Shown here: piece by piece, positions 1 to 8,537 of the stretch
How the letters are laid out: every line of letters begins with the position of its first letter
Position numbering within the stretch: position 1 is the first letter of the stretch
Assembly: GCF_016892625.1 (NCBI RefSeq)
Contig: NZ_JAFEMW010000001.1
Coordinates: 930,001-994,000 of the forward strand
Direction of reading: 5' to 3'
From: Brevibacterium sp. RIT 803
Lineage (GTDB): Bacteria; Actinomycetota; Actinomycetes; Actinomycetales; Brevibacteriaceae
Length of the DNA: 64,000 bases
Notes under the pieces: model-generated
What the model was told of the DNA's origin: nothing
Databases searched by the model: none
Seen by the model: only the letters and a program-made list of their open reading frames with translations
Translations under genes and position numbers: made by a program

Positions 1-552
1 GTGCTCTCCCACGGTGACCGTGGCCGGATCCCACACTACGCCGCCAGGTGAGTAGCGGACATTGTGATGGAGCTCGTGGACTGCAATAGCTTCCAATCGT
101 TGAAGTACGCGCGGAGTGGGCCAAAGAGTCAGCACGATGTAGCCGCTGATCCCTCCGAAGCCAGACAGCCCCTGCACCTCGTTCATGAAGTGCTCGTTGC
201 CGGGATCCCCCAGCACCAGCAGGACCTTGAGATCGGGAACCATGGCGCCGGGATCGCCCGTCTCCAGGGCCTCAATTCCACGGGCGAGTGCTGTCTCGAT
301 ACGCTGCCAAGCGTCTGCTTCAATGAGGGCGTCAAGGCCCTCACGAATGAGCTCTGCCGAATCACCTGAATCGACGAAGGGAAATCCGAAGTTCTGTCTG
401 TGCACTTCAGCCATGTCGACGCCTCCTGGGATGAAGTGATACATCCCAGCCATCGGCTCCCACAGCTGACGTACCAAGTCGGCACGATGCTGTGGGTCAG
501 CGATGACGATTCGACGCATTCCTGTGGAACTGTCAATGAGTGAAATGGCCAT
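1..552 (-). CDS. DUF2268-type putative Zn-dependent protease (3' end cut by window)
   Basis: The reading frame enters from the left edge and runs 184 codons from an ATG at 552. Near residue 159 it carries HELHHNVRYS, an HExxH zinc-metalloprotease signature in the form typical of DUF2268 proteins, where a second His-Asn follows the motif. The N-terminal half (residues 1-110) is soluble and no signal peptide is seen, so it should be cytoplasmic. The start is supported by a promoter whose -10 ends 7 nt upstream, making the mRNA leaderless. It is divergent from a MepB-family gene and both appear to share a MerR-type palindrome. The substrate is unknown. The C-terminal part lies outside the window, so any third zinc ligand cannot be judged. 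Confidence 0.8.
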   Translation of the reverse strand, partial: MAISLIDSSTGMRRIVIADPQHRADLVRQLWEPMAGMYHFIPGGVDMAEVHRQNFGFPFVDSGDSAELIREGLDALIEADAWQRIETALARGIEALETGDPGAMVPDLKVLLVLGDPGNEHFMNEVQGLSGFGGISGYIVLTLWPTPRVLQRLEAIAVHELHHNVRYSPGGVVWDPATVTVGEH

Positions 553-559
553 AGGTATG

Positions 560-590
560 ACCGTAGATGTTGACGTCGCGTCAAGGTCAA
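560..590 (-). promoter_or_regulatory. MerR-type promoter/operator between DUF2268 and MepB genes
   Basis: Read on the minus strand: -35 TTGACC (590-585), a 19-bp spacer (584-566) and -10 TACGGT (565-560), followed 7 nt later by the start codon. The spacer contains the perfect inverted repeat TTGACG-CGA-CGTCAA (570-584). An overlong 19-bp spacer with a palindrome between -35 and -10 is the hallmark of promoters activated by MerR/TipA-type regulators. On the plus strand the same palindrome supplies TTGACG as a possible -35 for the MepB gene. No MerR gene is adjacent. Confidence 0.6.
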
Positions 591-614
591 GGTAAACCGC
601 CTAAGCTGATCCGC

Positions 615-1067
615 ATGGGATTCAGGGCTTTGGAGCACTACGCGCAAACAATGGGCCCGACCCCGACAGAGGTGGTCGCTGAGGAGCAGAACAGCGAATA
701 TGAGTCTGGCCGTGCCATGCTCGACGCGACCTGGTGGCGGATCCGGACTGCCCGCGTCACTCCTGCCAAACCGGGCGCTTTCGTTGCCGTTTGGGGTCGC
801 ACATCGGAGGGAGTCACCGCACCGTTCTCCGGCGGGGAGGACAGCGTCGATGGCTGCGCAGGCCTTCTCGTGTTCGTCTCCGAGGAAGAACACTTCGGAG
901 TCTTCACTTTCACCGCCGCCAGCCTGGTCGAACTGGGAATCTACTCTTCCCCACGCTCACCAGGGAAACGAGGATTCCGCCTCTACCCACCGTGGTCCGC
1001 CTCGCTGAATCCCCAAGCGACTCGAACTCAACGCAGACAAGCTCCGTTCTTCGAACGGATCTGTTGA
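615..1067 (+). CDS. MepB family protein
   Basis: A 150-aa soluble protein with the conserved MepB layout: a central segment TARVTPAKPGAFVAVWGR (residues 45-62), then a beta-rich core, and the C-terminal signature GKRGFRLYPPW (117-127) followed by a T-Q-R-rich end. MepB proteins are small and biochemically uncharacterised; the name comes from the third gene of the staphylococcal mepRAB operon and no activity should be assumed. The ATG at 615 starts the conserved part; there is no clear Shine-Dalgarno. It is divergent from the DUF2268 gene and may share its operator. Confidence 0.75.
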   Translation: MGFRALEHYAQTMGPTPTEVVAEEQNSEYESGRAMLDATWWRIRTARVTPAKPGAFVAVWGRTSEGVTAPFSGGEDSVDGCAGLLVFVSEEEHFGVFTFTAASLVELGIYSSPRSPGKRGFRLYPPWSASLNPQATRTQRRQAPFFERIC

Positions 1068-1288
1068 TTCGTTCGGATGACCCGACTGACTCATTCATCG
1101 ACGGCCAGATTGATCGGCTGCAATATTGATCGACTGACTTGTCACTCGACAGTCTTTCGGAGAACTGTGTGGCAGTTTGTCCCCCATAGACTCAACTGGA
1201 TATCCTGGGCATCAGCACCATGGGAAAGAAGCGGTCGGGACGACCCGAACGCATACAGTCACGATGAGGACGGCCTCGAAGAACAGGA

Positions 1289-2455
1289 ATGCCCGTCATG
1301 ACTGCCGCCATTCGCAGCATCCTCACTCCTTCTGCCATCGTTCGCCTGATCCTCGGCTGGGGCGCATTCGCCGCTCTCCTCATCGCAGGCCCACTGCTGA
1401 CTCCGCCCGTTGCCGGACCGCTCCTCGTCAGCGCCCTGATCGTTATCGTCAGCGTCATCCTCATCTGCGCCTTCGGCGTCGTCCACGAGGCCGAGCACCT
1501 GGCCCGCCGCCTCGGCGATCCCTATGGTTCGCTGGTGCTCACGCTCTCGATCGTGCTCATCGAGGTGGTGCTCATCGCCGCCGTCCTCCTCGGCCCCGGA
1601 GACCACGCCACGATCGCTCGTGACTCAGTCATGGCCGTGTCGATGATCATTCTCAATGCTGTCATCGGCCTGTGTCTGCTCGTCGCGGGACTGCGCCACG
1701 GCAGCCTCACCCATAACCGCACAGGCGTCTCGACGTATCTGTCACTCATCATCGTCCTCGCCGCTCTCGCTTTCGCTCTGCCGGCGCTCATCGGCGCGAA
1801 CGGCAGCTACGAGGAATGGCAGGAGATCCCGATCATCGTACTCACGATCGGCATCTATGCCTTCTTCCTCTACCGCCAGATGGGTGCCCAAGCCGCGGAC
1901 TTCCACGAGGTCGATCAGCGACTGCTCCAGATCCCCGCCGAGGTGGGTGCGGGCGACTCCGCGCCGCCGAAACTGAGCATCGGCGAGATCATCTCCACCC
2001 ACCGCACCGAGATCATCGTGCGTCTGGCACTGCTCATCGCCACGGTCACTCCGATCGTGCTGCTCTCCCACGATATGGCGTCGCTGCTCGATGACGGCTT
2101 GGGCCGCCTCGGCGCTCCTGTGGCTCTGTCGGGTGTCGTCATCGCGCTCATCGTCTTCCTCCCGGAGACGATCACCTCGATCAGGGCCGCATGGCAGGGC
2201 GAGATCCAGCGGGTGAGCAACCTGTGCCACGGGGCGCAGGTGTCGACGGTGGGGCTGACGATTCCGACGGTGCTGCTCATCGGGCTGCTCACCGATCAGC
2301 CGATCGTGCTTGCGGAGTCCCCGGCGAACCTGCTTCTGCTCACGGTCACGCTGCTGCTGTCGGTGACGACCTTTGCAGCGAAGAAGGTCACAGCCATCCA
2401 CGGTGCCGCCCACCTCGTCGTGTTCGCGATCTTCGGGATCACGCTCTTCTCCTGA
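1289..2455 (+). CDS. chaA: ChaA-type Ca2+(Na+,K+)/H+ antiporter
   Basis: A 388-aa integral membrane protein with about 11 hydrophobic segments and the two inverted repeats of the CaCA superfamily. The first alpha-repeat motif is near residues 66-93 (HEAEHLARRLGDPYG, then a helix ending IEV). The second is near 288-326 (FLPETITSIRAA, then GAQVSTVGLTIPT). The paired acidic residues in these motifs bind the cation. It should export Ca2+, Na+ or K+ in exchange for protons under high-salt or alkaline conditions. A second in-frame ATG at 1298 is possible. It is convergent with the HxlR gene, and no operon partner is seen. Confidence 0.88.
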   Translation: MPVMTAAIRSILTPSAIVRLILGWGAFAALLIAGPLLTPPVAGPLLVSALIVIVSVILICAFGVVHEAEHLARRLGDPYGSLVLTLSIVLIEVVLIAAVLLGPGDHATIARDSVMAVSMIILNAVIGLCLLVAGLRHGSLTHNRTGVSTYLSLIIVLAALAFALPALIGANGSYEEWQEIPIIVLTIGIYAFFLYRQMGAQAADFHEVDQRLLQIPAEVGAGDSAPPKLSIGEIISTHRTEIIVRLALLIATVTPIVLLSHDMASLLDDGLGRLGAPVALSGVVIALIVFLPETITSIRAAWQGEIQRVSNLCHGAQVSTVGLTIPTVLLIGLLTDQPIVLAESPANLLLLTVTLLLSVTTFAAKKVTAIHGAAHLVVFAIFGITLFS

Positions 2456-2485
2456 GCCGGCCCGCCGCTGGCGATGTGCTCGACC

Positions 2486-2968
2486 TCAGCTCGCACGGGG
2501 CCGTTCGGCGCCGCTCATGCGGGTCACGGATTCCCGGGGTGAGGAGATGGGATGACCCGCGGCGCACTCGACGACAGCTGTCACTGGCTGGCCGCAGTCG
2601 CGATGCAGCACTTCGAGCGGCGGACCGCCCGATCCGACGTCCTGGCCACCGCCGTGCCTATCTCCCCAGCGCAGCAGAGAGATCATCACCGGATAGAGGT
2701 CGAGGCCCTTGTCCGTCAGCAGGTATTCCTTGCGGGCCCGCTGACCGACTTCGCGATAGGCCTTCGCCGTCAGTACTCCGGCGGTGACAAGCTTGCGCAG
2801 CCGGTCGGAGAGCACCGGGTCCGAGACGCCGACATGGTCACGGATCTGGTCGAACCGGCGCACTCCATTGAACGCCTCACGGAGGATGAGCACGGTCCAC
2901 TTCTCCCCGATGACGTCCAAGGTCTTCTGGATCGAGCAGTCTGCAGTATCGAAATCCAGCCAGTCCAT
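2486..2968 (-). CDS. HxlR-family winged-helix transcriptional regulator
   Basis: A 160-aa protein with the HxlR N-terminus: Cys11 before a helix, then GEKWTVLILREAFNGVRRFD and the recognition region VLSDRLRKLVTAGVL. About 60 C-terminal residues beyond the domain are family-variable. It is divergent from two thioesterase genes with a 75-bp gap containing the imperfect inverted repeat GGCT-N15-AGCC (3004-3026), a plausible operator. It probably controls the thioesterase pair and itself. The effector is unknown; some HxlR proteins sense oxidants or aldehydes through the N-terminal Cys. Confidence 0.85.
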   Translation of the reverse strand: MDWLDFDTADCSIQKTLDVIGEKWTVLILREAFNGVRRFDQIRDHVGVSDPVLSDRLRKLVTAGVLTAKAYREVGQRARKEYLLTDKGLDLYPVMISLLRWGDRHGGGQDVGSGGPPLEVLHRDCGQPVTAVVECAAGHPISSPRESVTRMSGAERPRAS

Positions 2969-3043
2969 ATGCGCTCCTTCGTTTGACCGCCTGATCCATT
3001 GTAGGCTAACTTCAAATTATTCAGCCAGCTCGAAGGGGAACTC

Positions 3044-3478
3044 ATGAATCCGCAGTCAGACTCACTTCCAGACGTCTCGCTTGAGACAGCCAGCAACTTC
3101 GTCGCCGCCTCGGGTCTCATCATCGACGAGGTCACGAATACAACTGTCCGCGGCCATGCCGACCTGGGCTCCGACCATCACACGCCCTGGGGTGTCGTCC
3201 ACGGCGGCGTGTACACAACGCTTGTGGAGAGCACGGGAAGCATCGGCGCCAGCCACGCCGTGGGCGAGCGCGGCGAGTTCGCCGTCGGCATCCACAACGC
3301 CACCGACTTCCTGCGCCCGACCACCGGCGCTCGTGTCGAAGTCGAGGGCACTGCCCTGCACCAGGGCCGAACCCAGCAGCTGTGGGAGGTCATCATCACC
3401 GACACCTCCTCGGACAAGGTTCTCGCCCGCGGTCAGCTGCGCCTGCAGAACGTCCCTATGCCGAAGGAAGCCAACTGA
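3044..3478 (+). CDS. PaaI-type hotdog-fold acyl-CoA thioesterase
   Basis: A 144-aa single hotdog domain. The helix motif HTPWGVVHGGVYTTLVEST carries the HGG signature of the PaaI/4HBT family, and the fold ends with a typical beta-strand QLRLQNV. Such enzymes hydrolyse acyl- or aryl-CoA thioesters in the cytoplasm. The start is preceded by AAGGGGAAC. Only one base separates its stop (TGA 3476-3478) from the next start (ATG 3480), so the pair is almost certainly one operon, opposite the HxlR regulator. The specific acyl-CoA cannot be told from sequence. Confidence 0.82.
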   Translation: MNPQSDSLPDVSLETASNFVAASGLIIDEVTNTTVRGHADLGSDHHTPWGVVHGGVYTTLVESTGSIGASHAVGERGEFAVGIHNATDFLRPTTGARVEVEGTALHQGRTQQLWEVIITDTSSDKVLARGQLRLQNVPMPKEAN

Positions 3479-3479
3479 G

Positions 3480-3986
3480 ATGAGCAGGCAATCACACACT
3501 CGCGAAGCCACGGTGACGTGGAACGACCCCTCTGAGGGGCTGGCACTTCTGCCGACGCTGGACGGCATCGACTACCTGCGCAAGATGGCTGCCGGTGAAA
3601 TCCCCGGAGCACCCATCGGTTCCCATATGGGCATGGAGATCGCCGAGGTGGGCGTAGGCAGTGTCACATTCCACTGCCGTCCCGATGAGTCCCATTACAA
3701 CCCGATCGGCATGGTTCACGGAGGATTGGTCTGCACCCTGCTCGACTCGGTACTCGGGTGCGCGGCGCACACCACCTTGCCGAAGGGCACCGGGCACACC
3801 TCGATCGAGATCAAGGTCAACTACCTGCGCCCGGTTACAGCAGGCAGCGGGCCGCTTGTCGCCACAGGTCGAGTCGTCAAGCCCGGTCGCCGAGTGATCT
3901 TCTCCGAAGGCGAAGTCGTCGACAACAAGGGCAAGACCGTCGCCACAGCTTCCGGCAGTCTGCTCGTCTTCCCACTGGAAGCCTAG
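3480..3986 (+). CDS. Second PaaI-type hotdog thioesterase
   Basis: A 168-aa protein, the promoter-distal partner of the thioesterase pair. It has an N-terminal extension of about 35 residues and then a hotdog domain with YNPIGMVHGGLVCTLLDS (HGG) and KVNYLRP, the usual strand after the helix. It is a divergent paralogue of the preceding gene. Two adjacent hotdog genes could form a heteromer or act on different CoA esters. Start chosen at the first ATG after the upstream stop, with one base between the genes; translational coupling is likely. Confidence 0.8.
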   Translation: MSRQSHTREATVTWNDPSEGLALLPTLDGIDYLRKMAAGEIPGAPIGSHMGMEIAEVGVGSVTFHCRPDESHYNPIGMVHGGLVCTLLDSVLGCAAHTTLPKGTGHTSIEIKVNYLRPVTAGSGPLVATGRVVKPGRRVIFSEGEVVDNKGKTVATASGSLLVFPLEA

Positions 3987-4063
3987 TAGCGCGCGGCTCT
4001 GCAGCCGTGGTTGGCTCAGCGGCCGGTTCCCGCCTGGCGACAGCCTCGGCGGCCAATCGCGGT

Positions 4064-5197
4064 CTATTCCTGCGGTGCTGCGGACTCTGTTTCATCGGTC
4101 GAGCCATCCGCGCGTCCGTCGGTCGAGTCCGCGTCGCCGTCATTCGGGTTCGTGTCACCATCGGTCGGACTCGTTGAGGATTCTGTTGAGTTCGCTCCCG
4201 AGGACTCGTCCGAAGACTCCTCCGGGGTCTCCTCGGACGCTGATTCGGCACTGACACTCTCGCCCTCGCCCGGTTCCGGCCAAGCCACTTCCTTGTTGAA
4301 AGCGGGCTGATCCGCGCACGTGTCGAGCACGGCCTCCATCGCGTCCTTCTCAGCAGAGGCCACCCACAGTCCGTACTTGTGCTTGATCGCGATCTGCCGA
4401 GATACGTATTCGCATTGGAAGTCCTCGTTCGGCGGCAGCCATGCGGCCGCATCGCCGCCGCCCTTCTGTCGAATGACATTCGCGCTCACGGTCAGCAGGT
4501 TGAGCGGATCATTTCCGAACTCCCGCAGCTCGTCGACGGACATGCCCGAGGCCCCGGTCTGCCAGGCGTTGGAGCCGGAGACGATGTAGTCGACGTCGAC
4601 ATTGGCAGACCCGCGCTCGAAGGCGTATGACTCACCAAGGTATTTGTCTTCGAGATCACCGGCGATGGCGACACAGCCGTTGGTCTCCGCCTCGATCTTC
4701 AGATCCGTGAGGTCGCGTCTGAGTGCGTCGTTGCGTGTATCGCAGCCGTTGTCATCGACATCCGAGGTCCAGTCGAAGAGTTCCGGGTCGTAGCCGGTCC
4801 TGTGCTCCTTGACCTTGACGTCAAGCTCGTCGAGCATCGAACGCGCCGGACTCAACCCGGTGGTACGTTCGTTATCCTGTGGAGAATCGCTGCCGTCTTC
4901 ACCGTCAGCGGCAGGCTTCGACTCGTTCTGCGCGGAGACATCGGGGCCTGAATCTGCGGGCACTTCCTGGTCATTGTGCGGTCGAATTCCCTGGGCGGGT
5001 GCCGCCGAGGCTGAAGGCCGTGAGGGAACCGGGTCGGAATCCGCTGTGCCGCCCCCGCCGGTCGACCAGGCAACTTCGCTTCCGTTGACCTGGCTTGAGC
5101 CGCTGCTGCCACACCCGGAGAGCAAGGCAAGAACAAATATGGCAAAAAGGGACATTGCCCGAATTCGAGTGCTGCGAGTCGCGACTGCGGAGTTCAT
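4064..5197 (-). CDS. Secreted HNH-nuclease-like lipoprotein, catalytic residues lost
   Basis: A 377-aa lipoprotein. Residues 14-29 form a signal peptide ending in the lipobox LLSGC (Cys29). A low-complexity Ser/Asp/Glu linker follows to about 115, then a DUF1524/GmrSD-C-like HNH nuclease domain (about 120-300), then an acidic Ser/Thr/Asp tail. It is a tandem paralogue of the next gene, sharing GCDTRND, FGNDPLNLL, RQKG and WLPP blocks. Where the paralogue has the catalytic DIDH, this protein has DVDY (Tyr204); where the paralogue has Asn225, this one has Ile242. It lacks the Excalibur tail. It is probably a non-catalytic binding protein, or is decaying. The longer reading frame upstream of 5197 lacks signal-peptide character, so the start at 5197 is preferred. 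Confidence 0.75.
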   Translation of the reverse strand: MNSAVATRSTRIRAMSLFAIFVLALLSGCGSSGSSQVNGSEVAWSTGGGGTADSDPVPSRPSASAAPAQGIRPHNDQEVPADSGPDVSAQNESKPAADGEDGSDSPQDNERTTGLSPARSMLDELDVKVKEHRTGYDPELFDWTSDVDDNGCDTRNDALRRDLTDLKIEAETNGCVAIAGDLEDKYLGESYAFERGSANVDVDYIVSGSNAWQTGASGMSVDELREFGNDPLNLLTVSANVIRQKGGGDAAAWLPPNEDFQCEYVSRQIAIKHKYGLWVASAEKDAMEAVLDTCADQPAFNKEVAWPEPGEGESVSAESASEETPEESSDESSGANSTESSTSPTDGDTNPNDGDADSTDGRADGSTDETESAAPQE

Positions 5198-5328
5198 CGA
5201 ATTGGACACGCTTGAAATGCTAGGGCAGGTTGTCACTATTGGGAACGACCATGAGCATTCGGTAACCGATTCGTTATCTGTTGAAATCGAAACTGTCATA
5301 AAACTCTCATGTTCGGGACCTTCGACGA

Positions 5329-6462
5329 CTATTCGCAGCCGATTCCGTCACCATCACGGTCAAGGTGAGACGCATACCCCGGGTCACCTCGGCGAACAGG
5401 TGCGGCACCGGCGTCACGAACCGCGGTGCAGTTCTTGTAGAAGATCGAACCCGACGATCCGGAGCCGGATGACGTCGATTTCTCACCCGAATCGCTCTTC
5501 GAACCGGAACTCGACTTCGAACCGGACGATGCCGGTCTCTTCGTCGTCGCGGTGCCTTCTGCAGTCTTCGCATTGTCACCCGCGCCGGGTTCTGGCCATG
5601 CGACGTTCTTCGTGAACGCGGGCTGATCATCACACGCGCTGAGGACTCGTTCCATCGCGGACTTCTCGGCTTTGACGACCCACAGCTCGTACTTGTGCTT
5701 GATCGCGATCTGGCGGGAGACGTATTCGCAGCGATAGCTCTTGGCCGGCGGCAGCCATGTTGCGGCGTCCCCGTCGCCCTTCTGCCGGTTGAGGCTCGAG
5801 TCCACGGCCAGCAGGTTGAGCGGGTCGTTGCCGAATTCCTTGAGTGTGCCCTCGTCGAACTTCGCGGCACCGGTCTGCCACGCGTTGGAGCGGGCAACGA
5901 GATGGTCGATGTCGATGTTGTTCGGGTCCCGGTCGAAGGCGTACGTCTCACCCTTGTACTTGTCGTTCACATCGCCGGCGATGACGACGCAGCCCTTCGT
6001 GCCAGCCTTGAGGGTGACGTCGCTCAGGTCCCGGCGCAGCACGTCATTGCGGGTGTCGCAGCCATTGTGGTCGGCATCCGATCGCCACTTGAACAGGTCC
6101 CCGTCGTAGCCGGCCTTCGGAGCCCGGCCCTTGACCTCCAGCTTCTGAAGCATTGCGAGAGCTGTACCGGCAGTCGTTCCGCCGGCTCGGCCCTGCTCTG
6201 TCTCCTCTGGCTTGTTCTGGCCGTCGCCGTCCTCGGCGTCTTCGTTCGGTGCTGCGGTCTCGGGCTCGGCTTCCTGCTCGGTGGCTCCTTCGGTCGCGGG
6301 GTCGGCTTCCGAGGTCCAGGATGCATCATCGGCGCTGGTCTCGACGTCGCCGCCATCGGCACAGGCGGAGATGAGGGTGAGACTGAGGATTGAGATGAAG
6401 GCGACGACCAAGCCGGCGCGCAGACGCGTCGAGGCATGATTGAGGAAGGCGGAGAAGGGCAT
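5329..6462 (-). CDS. Secreted HNH endonuclease lipoprotein with Excalibur domain
   Basis: A 377-aa lipoprotein exported by a signal peptide with lipobox LISAC (Cys34). After a Glu/Asp/Ala-rich linker (35-98) comes a DUF1524-type HNH nuclease domain with DIDHLVARSNAWQTGA (Asp186-His187) and SSLNRQKGDGDAATWLPP (Asn225), the expected metal-binding and catalytic positions. A Lys/Ser/Gly linker leads to an Excalibur Ca2+-binding motif at the C-terminus (NCTAVRDAG, then DRDGDGIGCE). It should be a surface nuclease that degrades extracellular DNA for nutrition or defence. Its degenerate paralogue lies directly downstream, about 130 bp away on the same strand. Confidence 0.82.
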   Translation of the reverse strand: MPFSAFLNHASTRLRAGLVVAFISILSLTLISACADGGDVETSADDASWTSEADPATEGATEQEAEPETAAPNEDAEDGDGQNKPEETEQGRAGGTTAGTALAMLQKLEVKGRAPKAGYDGDLFKWRSDADHNGCDTRNDVLRRDLSDVTLKAGTKGCVVIAGDVNDKYKGETYAFDRDPNNIDIDHLVARSNAWQTGAAKFDEGTLKEFGNDPLNLLAVDSSLNRQKGDGDAATWLPPAKSYRCEYVSRQIAIKHKYELWVVKAEKSAMERVLSACDDQPAFTKNVAWPEPGAGDNAKTAEGTATTKRPASSGSKSSSGSKSDSGEKSTSSGSGSSGSIFYKNCTAVRDAGAAPVRRGDPGYASHLDRDGDGIGCE

Positions 6463-6636
6463 GGGTGTCCAGTCGTGCACAAGGGTGGGAACGTGGTCGT
6501 GGACCGTGACCGGCAATGCTGCCGGCCCCCGATCCACTACAGATATGATATGACTGAACAATGGCCTCTGCACGATCTGCAGGCACATAGAGACGCATTC
6601 GTTATCGACGTCGTGCAGGTCACTCCCCCAGCCCCT

Positions 6637-7434
6637 TCAGTCGCTGAGGTGGATGGCCAGGTCCGTACGTCCGGGGTTCACGCCGTCGACCAGGGCCCGG
6701 GTCCTGCGGTCATAATCTCCGCCCAGCATCGTCCGATACGGGCGGACCCGCTCACGGGGAAGGCCCGCCAACCGGTCCGTCAGTCGCTGTCGTTCCTCTT
6801 CGCGCCCGGCCTCGCCGAGACCGTCCACGTCGTAGACCACGTGGAGGTCAAGCGCTTCGATCCCCACGTACCACAGGGCACCATGCGTCAAAGGGAAGAG
6901 CAGGGATTCCAGGTCGCCACTGATGCCCCGCGGGCTCAGCGTGCGCTGGTCGTCCCCAGCGGTGACAATGATCAGAGCCTTCCTCCCTATCAGCCGACCG
7001 TCGCCATACCGGCGCGGCAGCCCTGTGTCCTCGTCGAGGTCCCCCTGTGCGAATCCGGTCTGCAGCACCCGGTCAAGCCACCCCTTCAGCATCGCGGGAG
7101 GCCCGTACCACCAGAGGGGAAACTGCAGCACCAGCAGCTCAGAGGCCGCCAGGGCCTCCTGTTCTCGCCTGACCTCGGGTTCAACTTCGCCACGTGCATA
7201 CGCCTCACCTGCCAGGTCCGAGACGTTGCCGGGGACCGTGGACAGGCTTCCCAGATCACGCTCACTCAGTGCCGGGTCGAATCCGTCGGCGTAGAGGTCA
7301 GACACAGTCACGTCATAATGTTCGGACAGTGCAGAGCAACCTGCCCTGAACAGGTGCTGGTTGAAGGAGTCTGCCCGTGGGTGCGTGTAGACCCAGTGGG
7401 CGCGGCCTGGCGTAGGTTCATGAAATGAGTTCAT
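6637..7434 (-). CDS. NAD(P)H-dependent flavin oxidoreductase (MdaB/KefF-like quinone reductase)
   Basis: A 265-aa flavodoxin-fold protein. The N-terminus HWVYTHPRADSFNQHLF is the phosphate-binding strand-loop of the NQO1/MdaB family. The core has LVLQFPLWWYGPPAMLKGWLDRVL, the flavin-binding region of two-electron quinone reductases. The C-terminal 50 residues are longer than usual for this family. It should reduce quinones or electrophilic compounds with NAD(P)H in the cytoplasm. It is divergent from an AraC-family gene, and their 80-bp gap holds an inverted repeat, so AraC probably regulates it. Confidence 0.82.
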   Translation of the reverse strand: MNSFHEPTPGRAHWVYTHPRADSFNQHLFRAGCSALSEHYDVTVSDLYADGFDPALSERDLGSLSTVPGNVSDLAGEAYARGEVEPEVRREQEALAASELLVLQFPLWWYGPPAMLKGWLDRVLQTGFAQGDLDEDTGLPRRYGDGRLIGRKALIIVTAGDDQRTLSPRGISGDLESLLFPLTHGALWYVGIEALDLHVVYDVDGLGEAGREEERQRLTDRLAGLPRERVRPYRTMLGGDYDRRTRALVDGVNPGRTDLAIHLSD

Positions 7435-7441
7435 ATGCCAA

Positions 7442-7462
7442 TCTCACCGCACTTGAGTGAGA
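7442..7462. promoter_or_regulatory. Inverted repeat between oxidoreductase and araC-type gene
   Basis: The arms TCTCAC (7442-7447) and GTGAGA (7457-7462) are perfect inverted repeats separated by 9 bp. They lie 8 bp upstream of the oxidoreductase start and about 53 bp upstream of the AraC start. This is a plausible binding site for the divergent regulator. A looser direct-repeat pair (AGTCTCAAA and CGTCTAAAC) follows closer to the AraC gene. Confidence 0.4.
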
Positions 7463-7514
7463 CGCAGAATCGCCCACAGTCTCAAAAAGATCATTCAGCG
7501 TCTAAACTGGGGGT

Positions 7515-8465
7515 GTGGACACGCTCTCCGATGTACTCACGCACATCCGCTCCTCCGGCGCACTGGTGGGCCGGACTCTCGCGAACCCGCCCTGGTGCGC
7601 CACCTTTGCAGAGGATGCTTCTCTGTCCCTGGTCACGATGCTCCGCGGGGAAGCGTGGATCGTCGACGGCGAAGAATCCCATCAGCTCTTCGCCCACGAC
7701 ATCGCCATCGTCGTCGGACCAGCACCCTTCGACGTGACCAGCGACCCCGCAGCGAACCCCATCCCCATGTACGTTCAGACTCAGACCGGAGTCTGCTTCG
7801 CTGATGACGGCGCGCAGTCCGAGAACATTGCTCTGGGCACTCGAACGTGCGGCGTGCAGTTGGATGCAGATGACGCCATGCTGACCGGTTCATTCACCGT
7901 CACGGGGCGCATCGCCGATCGCCTGCTGAACACTCTGCCACGGGTCCTCGTCGTGCCGCGGGCCGTGCAGCGCACAGCGGCGCTGCAGCTGATGGAGGCA
8001 GAGATCCTGCGTGAGGAACCGGGACAGCAGGCTATCCTCGACCGGCTGCTCGATCTGGTGCTCGCAGGTGCCCTACGTGATTGGTTCGCCCTGCCTGAGG
8101 CGAGGGCGCCGGGCTGGTATCGGGCAAGTTCAGATCCGATCGTGGGCACCGCTTTGACAGCCATGCACGAGGCCCCACACCGAGGTTGGACCGTCGAGAC
8201 GCTGGCGCGTCAGGCACTCGTCTCGCGTGCCACCTTGGCGCGCCGCTTCACGGATCTGCTGGGCGAGCCTCCGATGTCGTATCTGAACGGGTGGCGACTG
8301 TGCCTGGCCGCCGACCTCCTCGAGCGCACCGATGCCACAGTTGAGTCCGTGGCCCACGAGGTCGGCTATTCCAGCGGCTACTCTCTGAGCACCGCCTTCC
8401 ACCGCGAATACGGCGTCCGGCCCAGTCAGCACCGTCAGGCGACAGGGAAACAGGCAAAGAGCTGA
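7515..8465 (+). CDS. AraC-family transcriptional regulator with cupin sensor
   Basis: A 316-aa protein. The N-terminal half (about 1-180) matches the AraC cupin sensor domain, with PPWCATF near the start and a beta-rich LRGEAWIVDG segment. The C-terminal 100 residues hold the two helix-turn-helix motifs: WTVETLARQALVSRATLARR and a second ending VGYSSGYSLSTAFHREYG. GTG start at 7515. It is divergent from the flavin oxidoreductase, a frequent pairing in which the regulator senses the toxic compound that the reductase removes. The ligand is unknown. Confidence 0.88.
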   Translation: MDTLSDVLTHIRSSGALVGRTLANPPWCATFAEDASLSLVTMLRGEAWIVDGEESHQLFAHDIAIVVGPAPFDVTSDPAANPIPMYVQTQTGVCFADDGAQSENIALGTRTCGVQLDADDAMLTGSFTVTGRIADRLLNTLPRVLVVPRAVQRTAALQLMEAEILREEPGQQAILDRLLDLVLAGALRDWFALPEARAPGWYRASSDPIVGTALTAMHEAPHRGWTVETLARQALVSRATLARRFTDLLGEPPMSYLNGWRLCLAADLLERTDATVESVAHEVGYSSGYSLSTAFHREYGVRPSQHRQATGKQAKS

Positions 8466-8537
8466 GGCAGGACACCCGCTCGTGCCATGGTGGAGAAGAA
8501 CGCATTCGTCGGCGACGAAGGAAGAAGGGAGGCGATC

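Noticed and set aside
183-893. Minus-strand 236-aa reading frame across the DUF2268/MepB junction
   Set aside because: It overlaps two family-supported genes and has no coherent domain; composition is typical of an out-of-frame shadow.
6436-7428. Plus-strand 330-aa frame antisense to the flavin oxidoreductase
   Set aside because: The minus-strand frame has clear flavodoxin motifs; the plus frame has none.
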